From Allium sativum (taxonomy: Eukaryota > Streptophyta > Magnoliopsida > Asparagales > Amaryllidaceae), in NCBI GenBank assembly GCA_030737875.1, contig CM060915.1, positions 360,465,863 to 360,529,862 of the forward strand: DNA of 64,000 nucleotides, read 5' to 3'. Shown here in pieces: positions 33,618-45,500 of the stretch. Position numbers and translations under genes: made by a program. How positions within the stretch are numbered: the first letter of the stretch is position 1; each line of letters starts with the position of its first letter. The notes beneath the pieces were generated by a model, which saw only the letters and a list, made by a program, of their open reading frames with translations, did not search any database and had not been told where the DNA came from.

Positions 33618-35175
33618 TGTAACGACCCGTATTTTTAATGGATAATAAATAATTTATTTAATTATTTAAATGATGGTTTGGTAATTTAAAATGACCAAAA
33701 TTAAATAATATTGAATATTTAATTAATATAAATAATAGAATAATATATTTAAATTTTAAAATACTCGGAAATAGTGGAATTCACAATATTGTGTGAGTTG
33801 GATCATTTAAAATATTTAATTCAGTTTTGAGTTGAATTATAATAACGAATTTATTGTTTAAAAGAAGTTTGAACGTATAATTATAATATAATTTAAATCG
33901 AGCTCGAAATGGCGTGGCAGTTCGTAATTTGGCGATTCGAACTTTAAACGAATATACAGAATCCATTTTAAGCTGGATTTCTGTGAAACAAGAAAAGTTC
34001 AGAGCTGGTAAAGTATATTTTTCTAATGGAAGAGAAAATTTGAGATTTCATTGTGTAGATTGTGAGTTGTGTCCAAATCAAATTTTCTAATAGTCGCTAT
34101 GGAATCGTTTATAAACCATAACGATATATTTAATTTTTAATTAAATATTGGCTTCGAATTTAGACAGAATCTTTAAGACGTATGTATAATCAATTTTTTT
34201 GAATTTTTCTATAATTTTTATTTTGGAAAACAAGAAACTTTTTATTTTGAAGTATTTTACACCCTATATTGGCAATTTGGGGTTTCACAGAATAAGCTAA
34301 CTTGTCTATTTTATTATATTTTCAGGATCGTGGTACAATGCTCGTCACAATGGTATTTTTAGTTTTGTCGATAGCGGTTCATGGGTGAATGTAATTTTGT
34401 GTATCGGGGTATATTACTTTTTAGACTTAGATGAAGTATACGATAGCTATCCAAACCATATACAATATAAATAGTAATACGATATATAGTGAAGTTGAAT
34501 GTTCACAGATGTAAATATTTAGCAAACACCTTTGTAGCCCAAAGTATTCAATATACAAAAATGCACATACACGGAGAACTGGAAAAGTGAAGAACTGAAG
34601 TAGTTAATTAGGACAATAATGAGTATAAAATTTTTTCTTGTAGCACCAACTATATAACATGTTTAAACTGGTACAATGGGCATTTCATATCTAAACTAAA
34701 GGAAATCCAAAAGAAGAAACAAGGCATATATAACACCACTTGTTGCATCATGTTATCCTCACCATGAAGTAAATAGTCTGCACGGCCTCTATTACTTAAT
34801 AAGAAAGGATCCAATAATATATATATATATATATATACACACACACCTTAGCAACCAAGAAATGGTACAGTATCCTTTCAACTCATGCGCTGTATTGTTT
34901 TTGCTACCCTCCCATCGTGCAGGCTACAAACTAAAACCACATGTCTATACCCTATAACTTAACACAAGTATTTCAGCTATTACTTAACAACAAAGTATCC
35001 TACATCTAAAATTAATACCCAGGAAACAAGCCAATGCTTTTTCCATTTGCTTCAGAAAATCAAAATAAAGGAAATTCACAACTAGAAACCGCAAGATCTA
35101 CATGCTATAGCGCTTTGTGTTGGGTTCGACAGTAGTTCTACATGCAGCATTTTTGACAGCATCAAATAAAGTTAG
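33618..35175 (+). mobile_element. A 3' LTR, first part (U3)
   Basis: Starts TGTAACGACCC and ends in GTTAG, where B inserted. Module M is at 33899-34110. From about 34160 the sequence no longer resembles the other giant LTRs (see the cassette entry). An AT tract lies at 34817-34838. Non-coding as far as I can see. Confidence 0.9.
34160..35175. other. A-specific cassette, left part (continues at 48536-49340)
   Basis: No match to S1, B or C. Near 34290-34325 it has a pyrimidine-rich run ending TATTTTCAG, which looks like a splice acceptor, and 34640-35170 has the composition of untranslated gene sequence. It may be captured host DNA. I cannot identify a gene. Confidence 0.35.
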
Positions 35176-37701
35176 TGTAATAGCCCGCAATCCATACTGT
35201 CTGAGTTGACTAATAACACCACACAACCAACCCAAATTTCACAGAAATACAAATCATTATTAGAAAGAAGTTAGAGGATGCGAAATAGAAAGAAAGAAAT
35301 ATTAGAATAGAAGAAAACAATGAAGACAAATCTCAAAGCGGAGCCAATAAAATATATTATATAACCTAACTTTTTGAAATACAAATTAGTAACTTTATAT
35401 ACATACCATCATCAGAGCACAACAGTTATTCCTGGAACAGTTATAAACACCTGTTTCCAGATACCACATAGTGCACAGTGGAAATATGATAGTCTTTAGC
35501 TAACAGGTGAAGCCTCCTGCTTCAAGCTCCTCCAAGTAAATCTGTAAAATCCCGAATACTTGACTGCCCGTACAAACATGGGCACCCAAGAGTTCAGGGA
35601 AAACAAAACAAAATAAATTCTGGGTCAGTCATGGGACTGGTGTGAGTAAATTCCAACCAATTGTTTAACTTTCAAATTCCTTTTGAAAGAAATGATAATC
35701 GTAAGACCGATCCACACATAAACACGGATGGTTTTTACCTTACGATAACCCAAAATACATCGATTCAAATCTAGTGAGATTATAATAATGTTTACATCAA
35801 ATAAATAGAATCTAGCGGAACGCTTGCATCTCACGCTCCATATATAATATAAAACCAAAAACCGCAGGGTGCTTATTGGAGATTGGATTTCCAACATGAT
35901 AAGGTATGGAACCACCTTCCGGTAATGTATCTCTAGAGGGGAATACACTGGGTTCAACAAGAACATCTTGCAACCCGGCTCATACATGACCGACAACTCA
36001 TTTCGCTTGAGTGTATCGAATGTATATCATCAACGGTTGGGATCAACAACCATTTCCCAAAAAGGGCAGCATCGATAGTTAAAGAAGTAAAAGGAATTTC
36101 TCTGGATAGGTGATCATACACCCTAATGGGAGCGACTATCAAAGAGCTATGTTGCTTGCCCAATTTTTGTCATTTCCCAGTTGTTGAGGCCTGAGGCTAC
36201 GATTTCTTATCATTCATTGGTAGCACAATCAATTTGAATGCCACATCGTCAGATCCGTTAATCATTAATTGATTTGCACAAATATATTCTGGATATTATG
36301 CTAAGAGAATAAATCCTCCGCCACCATATATATTTATACAGACCAACATATTAGAATATTGGAAATACTTTGTCAGACATTCGTCCATTTACGTTCGTTC
36401 TGGGATTGAACGAAACCGAAGGCACCATTTCTATTAATAGAAAAAGTCCTTGCACTTTACTCCGTCTTCGATTATCTTCATATAATCTGATTCGCAATGC
36501 TACTGCCAATACAGAGTGGTTCTCGGATAATAATCCAACCGGTCTCTCCATACTGACAACGATATTGGCAAATACTTCGATAGTCGGTTATTTAACTATC
36601 GAAGAAAAATAAACAAACATTCAAAACATCAAACAATCACTGGACCCCTTAATTAATATTTCATTAATTAAATCATTTCTCCATTTCTCTATCAATATTT
36701 GTTAACCAATTACTTTCAATAATCATCTTAGTCTCTTACGCTGTTTGGAAAACATTTCCATATTTCGCCATCTTTTATTTTCTATACTTAGAAAATATCC
36801 TTTATTAATAATTGGAAAATATTCCAATTACTTCTCCATTTCATGACCACTCATTTCTATACTTAGGAAATATTTATTTTTATATTTCCAAAATTCCACT
36901 TACTTGGGTTAAAACGAATGCTATATAAAAAAAACATAGCTACAACAACCCAAAATACTGCATTCGACTAAATTTCTTTAAACATTTCTCTTCGAGACTG
37001 AATCTTGCTATTTATCAGCTAATCTTGAAATCAATCGAGTTGGGGTATAATTACCTCTTAGACCTTGGCTGAAAATATTATTAACTTCAAAACAGACAAG
37101 ACCACTAACTCGAATAATCAACACCATATGAAACCAATTTTCCATTTCTAAAATGCATATACATTTCTGTTTCTGTTTTTACTCGATTTAATTATAGATT
37201 TCCTTTTTGTTTATAATATTCTATTTTTAAGTTTGTCTCCTTATCGAATTCTATACATATTGATACATTGATTTCTAACTATCAAATTTTATTAAAAATA
37301 CTCTAACTCCTTAAATTTCCGGAAAAATTTGCCATAACCTCCTTTGTACCGATCGATAGTTCAAACCTCAACTCGCATCTTTAGGCTCTTTCCATTCAAA
37401 AAGAAAATCAAAAAGCCAAGTAGCTTGTCGATTCGGCGCATAAAACCTCATATGGAATTTAAACATGTACCTTATTGTCGGGCACTAAATTTATAAACTT
37501 CATTTTCTTCAGTCCATACCTATTTAACACGTGTTCACCTATTTTCAACTCAATTCAACTCAATCCAATCGTTTGAATTCAGTTTCGCCCATTTATTCTT
37601 TAATTAGCTTCTTAGTCTATTTCACTTGTTATTTGAACATATCATGTTCGTATGTATTTTAGTTTGCTTATAAATCAATTGAATCCTATTTTCATTTCAG
37701 G

Positions 37702-37727
37702 TTTCATATTCGATTTCGAATATGAAA
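37702..37727. other. perfect 12-bp-arm hairpin in B 3' LTR
   Basis: TTTCATATTCGA/TCGAATATGAAA with a TT loop. Kept at 45063-45088 in the other LTR and as ATATTCGA/TCGAATAT in C (55129-55146). One of many hairpins in this zone. Confidence 0.85.
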
Positions 37728-38725
37728 TTCACAAGTCTCATTTACTTATCAAAAGAAATATCTCGATCTAAAATTCGATTAACAAATTATTCTTCCACTT
37801 AGTTAATTCTATTCAAAAATAAATAAGTGTTTTTGTTCAAAAATCAATCCATTTACCCCACTCGAGTTCATATTTATTTTATAACTCAAGTCTAGGTTTT
37901 TCAAATGGAAATTCGGATTTTATTTGCTTAAAAATCCTTATATTTATTTATATAAACCATTATGGTTTTTAAACGATTTTGGCGCTGCTTTTCTAAAAAT
38001 TTGATTTTGACATAACTCAAAATCTATTAGACGAAATCCATATTTTTCTCTTTCATTAGAAAATTATTATTCAACTAGTCCTGAAGATTCTTGTTCCAAA
38101 GAATTTCGACTTAAACTGAGTTCTATATACTCAAGTGAAGTTCAAAACGCCAATTTACGAACTACTACGCTGCGGCGAGTTCGTTTTAATTATATTTATA
38201 TAAAAAAAATTAAACTTCGTTTATAATAAATTTCAACTCTATTCTAATATATTTCTAATATAAACTGATCCAATTTTCCCAATTCAACTCAAAAATTCTG
38301 ATTATCTATAATCGTTGATTTTTCCTTACTCGGCAATATATTTATTTATACTTCGATCTTCTATATTTAATTCCAATTCCTTTTATAAATATATTATTTA
38401 TAAAATTTGATATAATCGAATTTCAATTATAAACCCGTCGAATTCTTCTCAATTTAGCTTATATTCCGAATTCCGAAATATAACCAATCGTTTTGTTTCA
38501 AAACACTTCCCACTTTACTTTTAAATTCCTATTTGAATTTAAATGGTCCGAATGATAATTTATTTCACCAAATTTATAACACAATTTATACATCCAACTT
38601 CCTTGTTTCATATATTTAAACAAGTTCCCTTTTCAAATTTCTATTTTAAAATCCATCCCTTTGATATTCCGAATTGCGGAATAAAAACAGTTGTTCCCTT
38701 TCGAATGATTTCAAATTCTGTTTTT

Positions 38726-39086
38726 AAATTCATATTTGAATTTAAATATTCAAATTATCTCTTGATAATTAATTCATTATATTTATAAACACCATTTTAT
38801 AAATTTCCTTGTTTTATATTTAAACAAGTCTATTTCGAAATCTATTTAAAACCAAAATCTTACTTTGGAAATATCTATTTATAATAACTTATATATATAA
38901 CACCCAATTTATTTTCATATTCAATTTAACTTCTATTTAAATAAATTCGAATTAATCAAATTCAAATCATAAATCCTTACGGATTTATTTTAGTTCAATT
39001 TGTATTCTGAACGTCAGAATAAATTCCATCGTTTATTTCTTTAAAACGATTTCCCGATTTCTGTTTTTAAATTCACATTTGAATTT
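38726..39086. repeat. cluster of hairpins with fixed arms and variable loops (B 3' LTR)
   Basis: AAATTCA/TGAATTT at 38726-38743 and 39069-39086, ATAAATCC/GGATTTAT at 38969-38988, ATTCTGA/TCAGAAT at 39004-39020. The same arms recur in the other LTR and in C, with different loops. Confidence 0.75.
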
Positions 39087-41379
39087 AAATAATCAAATTA
39101 TCCAAATGATAATTTTTTTCCACTACATTTTATAAACACCGTTTATAAATTCAATTCAATTCTCTGATTATCCAATGAAATCATTCCATTTCATTTATAA
39201 ACACCGTTTATAAATTTACTTAAATTTTCTGTGTTATTTAATTTATAAATTAAATACTTGTTTTATTTATTTAAAACAAGTTAATATCTTTATAGTCCAC
39301 TCGAAATTCAAATTCTATTTTTGAAAAATAGATTTCCCCTTTTTAAAATCTCAAATATCTTTTTCACGATATTTTTATATATCAATATTATGGCCCCAGT
39401 GATATTTAAACAATCAAACCACTCAATTATCAATCAACACATCATATATGATAATATATGTGGAACAAACAAATAATAATATTTTTGAGGAATCCAATTG
39501 GACCCCTCCAACCCGTTTTCCTGCATCCAAAAACGTTAGCCAGCACAAATAATACCCATCCTGCTTCGAGGCAGGATATCACGGTATAGAAGGTCATCCA
39601 CTATCATAGCGTGGGGCGTATAGGGTCATCCGCTAATGATATTGCGGGCATTCGCTAATGGTACTGCGGGAACTATCCAATCACCAATATATATATAATA
39701 GCCACAAACATCAACCCTATATAACTAATATATATGTATGATAGCCACAGTAATATTTTAATGCAACCAAACAACCATCAATTATTTTTAACGACTAAAA
39801 GTATTTCAAAATAAAATAAATTGAGTGAGATTTACTCACCTGATTTATTTTTTTATCATCGCCGAGCTATCAGATTTAAACCAAAAATCAAACTGCATTT
39901 GATTATAGTATAAATTCTAACAATGCCAATCTAGATTGTAGAATACTTCAATATGACTTAGCATGGCCGATGATGTTTTGAATCTGATTTTATTTTAGCA
40001 TAAAATTGATTTTATTAGTAATCGACCTATATAAAAAAAAACTTGTATACTAACTTAACAATTTGGACTAATTACCTTTCTTATATGATCAAGTAATAGT
40101 CCAATCCCAGACCCCTAATGCTTTCTTCTGCCTTTTAAAGCCTACAGGAAAAATGTTGAACTCCAATATTGTGCGTTCTGCTCCTTCCTTTGACATGGCG
40201 ATCTACGCCATTATTGCAGGCTGTAGAGAACACCTAAAAAAAATCCACTTCGAACTCCACATAAAAATCATCGCTTGAATCTCCTTCCTACCACAAACCA
40301 TACGCCATGCTTGAGATGGCTTAACCATGCCTCAACCTCCCTAAAACTGTGCCATAGACTCAATCGAAGAACTGTTGAAACCCCCAACAAGGATCGCGAC
40401 TTCGAACTGAAGCTCCCCCTAAAACCTGCGACTACCCCCAAATCAATCGCATACTGAAATCGTTGCACCTCGTCCACCCAACAGTCTCGTCTAACTTATT
40501 TTGGCCATCGTGACTTCTAACAGCAGACCTTAACCCAAACTTTTATACTTTGGGCGCACCTGAATCTTCGAACGCTGGTGTTGAACTCACGGTTGGCTGA
40601 TAAAATCACGATAGCCATTTTTACTTAGTTTGAGGCTTCCGAATTTAATTTGATTTTTTATTGGGAATGAATTTTGTAAACAAAGAGCGGCCCTTTATTT
40701 CCTTTCCATTGGAAGCCTTGGAATATATTTTTCTCTATGAATGATTTCAAAAAGGAGGAGAGATCATTGTGGTTTTATAAGGAAATATACTTCAGTGTTA
40801 AGGAAATACGGTACAATAAATTTAATGTGATTTGACTAAAGAGATCTTTATTCTTTTAAAACAAATTCCGATTTGATCTTGTATTTAATACGATTCGATA
40901 TAAAGCGATTTTTATTCTTTTAGATGGATATCGATTTGATTTCAAACCTATCCACAATCAAATATCTCGGGTCCAGTAATTTAAATCACGAACCGCTATT
41001 CTACGTACCGACCGACATTTCAATATAATAACCCTACTCTGAACTCAACAGTAAATATTCTAAAATTTAATTTCAACATATATACCATATTAAATTAATA
41101 TAATATAATTTAAATTCAAAACTAATCAATTTGCTGGTAATATTTTTTTATCGTCTATATTCAAACATAATTTATACCGGTCGTCTGAATTGTTTTTGAC
41201 TCCGTATTTAACTTGGATTTCAACTATATTTCGTATTTCGATAATTTAATATATTCGAAATAATCGTATATTGATTATAAATCGATAATTCAATATAAAA
41301 ATTCTTTTATATTATTAATTCAATATTTAAACGATATTAAATATTTAAAAATAACTATTCAAAAATCCGGGTCGTTACA

Positions 41380-41413
41380 TTCTTCCCCCCTAAAAAGAAT
41401 TTCGTCCCCAAAA
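41380..41413 (-). promoter_or_regulatory. polypurine tract and decayed palindromic box (B)
   Basis: Minus-strand GGGGGGAAGAA directly before the LTR; the box has lost symmetry on one side. Confidence 0.88.
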
Positions 41414-42531
41414 TTATTAAGGTAGGAAAAATAGTACGAACCCATTTCTTTACAAAAACACATTGATGTTGAAACTCAAACATTTCTTATTTCAACAAAA
41501 TTAATTCTACCAAAACTTTTGGTTCCCGATTATATTACATCTCATATATACTCACATTCATTTATTTTGAATGGTTTACAAAACATACATTCACATCCAA
41601 TTCATATTCCATTCATATGCATTCAATCTCATTCAAATTGATTCTAGTCAATTTATTTACTTCGATTCATTTAACTAGCTTAAGTTAAATTTCAATTCCA
41701 GAATCCAAATCCTAGGGTTTTCATTTCAAATTCTTTTGAATCACATAAATATATACATATATTTATAACCATTTCAAATTCAAAACATTTGAAATTTTCA
41801 AATCAACTTGTTTTCTTTCAAACAAATTTCCATCAAAAACTTTTCTAAGGTAGCAATTCATCACTTAGAAACTCGAAAATGAACACTGATGATGCTGTAG
41901 TCATAATCAGAATTATTTTTCTAGCCACTGAAATGAATCCAATGCTTTATTATTTCAATATCCATCCAAAACGATTTTTATTCAAAAATCTTTCTAAAAC
42001 AAAGCTATATTATTTTAATATACTTCAAAAAAAAAAAATTCAAAACACCCAGGATTTAAATTCTGAATTCTAGTTTGAATTCAGTTTTAATTCATCTCAT
42101 TTGTATATACTTCATTCATATACAAATTCTATTTGGTTATAAATAATCATTCCAATTTTAAAATCTCGTTTGATTATAATACTAATTATCAACACATCCA
42201 TATATTATAATAATTTCAGAAAATTATTTCTTTCCTATCAAAATAGATTTTTTTTTGGGTAAAATTATTTTATTTACCCTCTTTAAAACAATATTATGTC
42301 AAATTTCCCTGTTCAAGTGTTTAGAGATTCCTGTCGACTTCGTGGCGTACCACGATTCGATCAGAATTCATAATTCACTCAACAAACTAGCCAACACAAT
42401 ATGAAATAACATTTATATCATTTAACAAATACGCGTTCTCGTATATATACACTCAACTCATTCTAGGGTACTACTAACCCTATCTCTGGTGAGCACAACT
42501 CCACCAAAGCCTAGGTATTCGCTCAACCTAT

Positions 42532-42543
42532 GCTCTGATACCA
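42532..42543 (-). promoter_or_regulatory. primer binding site, initiator-Met tRNA (B)
   Basis: Minus strand TGGTATCAGAGC, two bases from the LTR end. Confidence 0.95.
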
Positions 42544-42545
42544 AC

Positions 42546-45500
42546 TGTAATGGCCCGCAAATCCGTACTATCTGAGTTGACTAATAACACCACACGTCCA
42601 ACCCAAATTGCACAGAAATACGAACCATTATTAGAAAGAAGTTAGAGGATGAGAAGTAGAAAGAAAGAAATATTAGAATATAAGAAAACAAAGAAGACAA
42701 ATCTCATAGCGGAATGAATAAAATATATTATATAACGTAACTTTTTGAAATACAAATCAGTAACTTTATATACATACCATCATCAGAGCACAACAGTTAT
42801 TCCTGGAATAGTTATAAACACATGTTTCCAGATACCACATAGTGCACAGCGGAAATATGATAGTCTATAGCTAACAGGTGAAGCCTCCTGCTTCAAGCTC
42901 CTCCAGTTAAATCTGTAAAATCCCGACTACTTGACTGCCCGTATAAATATGGGCACCCAAGAGTTTAGGGAAAACAAAAAAAATAAACTCTGGGTCAGTC
43001 ATGGGACTGGTGTGAGTAAACTCCAACCAATTGTTTAACTTTCAAAATCCTTTCGAAAGAAATGATAATCGTAAGACCGATCCACATATAAACATGGTTG
43101 GTTTATACCTTACGATAACCCAAAATACTTTTATATCAAATCCAGTGATATTATAATAATGTCTACATCAAATAAATAGAATCTAGCGGAACGCTTGCAT
43201 CCCACGCTCTATATATAATATAAAACCAAAAACCGCTGGGCGCTTATTGGAGATTGGATTTCCAACATGAAAAAATATGGAACCACCTTCCGGTAATGTA
43301 TCTCTAAAGGGGAATACACTGGGTTCAACAAGAACATCTTGCAACCCGGCCCATACATGACCGACCCCTCATTTCGCTTGAGTGTATCGAATGTATATCA
43401 CCAACGGCTGGGATCAGCAACTATTTCCCGAAAAGGGACAACATCGATAGATTAAAGAAGTAAAAGGAATTTCTCTAGAAAGGCGATCATACACCCTAAC
43501 GGGAGCGACCCACATAGCCATGCTGCCTGCCCGATTTTTGTCATTTCCCGGTTGTTGAGGCCCGAGGCTACGATTTCTTATCATTCATTTATAACACAAT
43601 CACTTTGAATGCGACATCGTCTAATCTGTTAATCATTAATTGATTTGCACAAATATATTCTGGATATTATGCTGAAAGAATAAATCCTCTGCCATCATAT
43701 ATATTTATACAGACCAACATATTAGATCGTTGGAAATACTTTGTCAGACATTTGTCCATTTACGTTCGTTCTGGGATTGAACGAAACCGAAGGCACCATT
43801 TCTATTAATAGAAAAAGTCCTTGCACTTTACTCCATCTTCGATTATCTTCATATAATTCGATTCGCAGCGCTACTGCCAATACAGAGTGGTTCTCGGATA
43901 ATAATCCAACCGGTCTCTCCATATTGACAACGATATTGACCAATACTTTGATAGTCGATTATTTAACTATCGAAGAAAAATAAACAAACATTCAAAACAT
44001 CAAACAATCACTGGACCCCTAAATTAATGTTTCATTAATTCAATCATTTCTCCATTTCTCTATCAATATTTGTTAAACAAATATTTTCAATAATCATCTT
44101 GGTCTCTTACACTATTTGGAAAACATTTCCATATTTTGCCATCTTTTATTTTCTATACTTAGAAAATATCCTTTATTAATAATTGGAAAAAATTCCAATT
44201 ACTTCTCCGTTTCATGACCATTCATTTCAATACTTAGGAAATATTTATTTTTATATTTCCAAAATTCCACTTACTTGGGTTAAAACGAATGTTGTGTAAA
44301 ACATTGCTACAACAACCCAAAATAGTGCATTCGACTAAATTTCTTTAAACATTTCTCTTCTAGACTGAATCTTGCTATTTATCAGCTAATAATGAAATCA
44401 ATCGAGTTGGGGTATAATTACCTCTCAGTCTTTAGCTAAAAATATTATTAATTTCAAAACAGACAAGACCTCTAGCTCGAATAATCAACACCATAGTAAA
44501 CCAATTTTCCATTTCTAAAACGTTTATACATTTCTCTTTCTATTTTTACCAGATTTAATTATAGATTTCCTTTTTGTTTATATATTCTATTTTTAAGTTC
44601 GTTTCATTATCGAATTCTATATATATTGATACATTGATTTCTAACAATCGAATTTTCTTAAAAATATTCTAACTCCTTAAATTTTCGGAAAAATTCGCCA
44701 TAACCTCCTTTGTACCGGTCGATAGTTCAAACCTCAACTCGCCTCTCTAGGCCCTTTCCATTCAAAAAGAAAATCAAAAAGCCAAGTGGCTGGTCGATTC
44801 GGCGCATAAAACCTCATATGGAATTTAAACATGTACCTTATTGTCGGGCACTAAATTTATAAACTTCATTCTCTTCGTTCCATACTTATTTAACACATGT
44901 TCACTTATTTTCAATTCAACTCAATCCAATCGTTTGAATTCAGTTTCGCCCATTTATTCTTTAATTAGCTTCATAGTCTATTTCACTTGTTGTTTGAACA
45001 TATAATGTTCGTATGTATTTTAGTTTGCTTATAAATCAATTGAATCCCATTTTCATTTCAGGTTTCATATTCGATTTCGAATATGAAATTCACAAGTCTC
45101 ATTTACTTATCAAAAGAAATATCTCGATCTAAAATTCGATTAACAAATTATTCTTCCACTTAGTTAATTCTATCCAATAATAAATAAGTGTTTTTGTTTC
45201 AAAAATCTATCCATTTACCCCACTCGAGTTCATATTTATTTTATAACTCAAGTCCAGATTTTTCAAATGGAAATTCAGATTTTATTTGCTTAAAAATCCT
45301 TATATTTATTTATATAAACCATTATGGTTTTTAAACGATTTTTGCGCTGCTTTTCTAAAAATTTGATTTTGACATAACTCAAAATCTATTAGACGAAATC
45401 CAGATTCTTCTCGTTCATTAGAAAACTATTATTCAACCGGTCCTAATGATTCTTGTTCCAAAGAATTCCGACTTAAATTGAGTTCCATATACTCAATTGA

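Larger units (their letters stand above)
35176..41379 (-). mobile_element. B 3' LTR, 6204 bp
   Basis: In the sense direction: U3 start at 41379; GC-richer cassette (about 40640-40100); H3 (39825-39839); a duplicated GCAGTACC..TTAGCGAATG block (39600-39680); a long AT-rich zone with many hairpins (39300-37680); module M (37983-38183); module N (37310-37425); H1 (36032-36054); H2 (35626-35639); and the U5 end. Two complementary short ORFs at 40268-40477 are not credible genes. Confidence 0.93.
41380..42545 (-). other. internal region of B, non-coding, 1.17 kb
   Basis: Holds only signals: primer site (42532-42543), leader hairpin (42464-42482), 25-bp inverted repeat (41886-41910), a decayed ATTTTGGGGACGAAAT box (41398-41413) and the PPT. 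The longest ORF is 64 codons and has no domain. Lacks module N, unlike A. Confidence 0.9.

Noticed and set aside
34160..35175. Captured host gene with a spliced exon
   Set aside because: Only a splice-acceptor-like string and non-LTR composition support it; no protein could be read, so it is left as a hypothesis.
40268..40477. Complementary 60-70-codon ORFs in B
   Set aside because: Overlap on both strands, no domain, and the reading frame is not kept in the other LTR of B.
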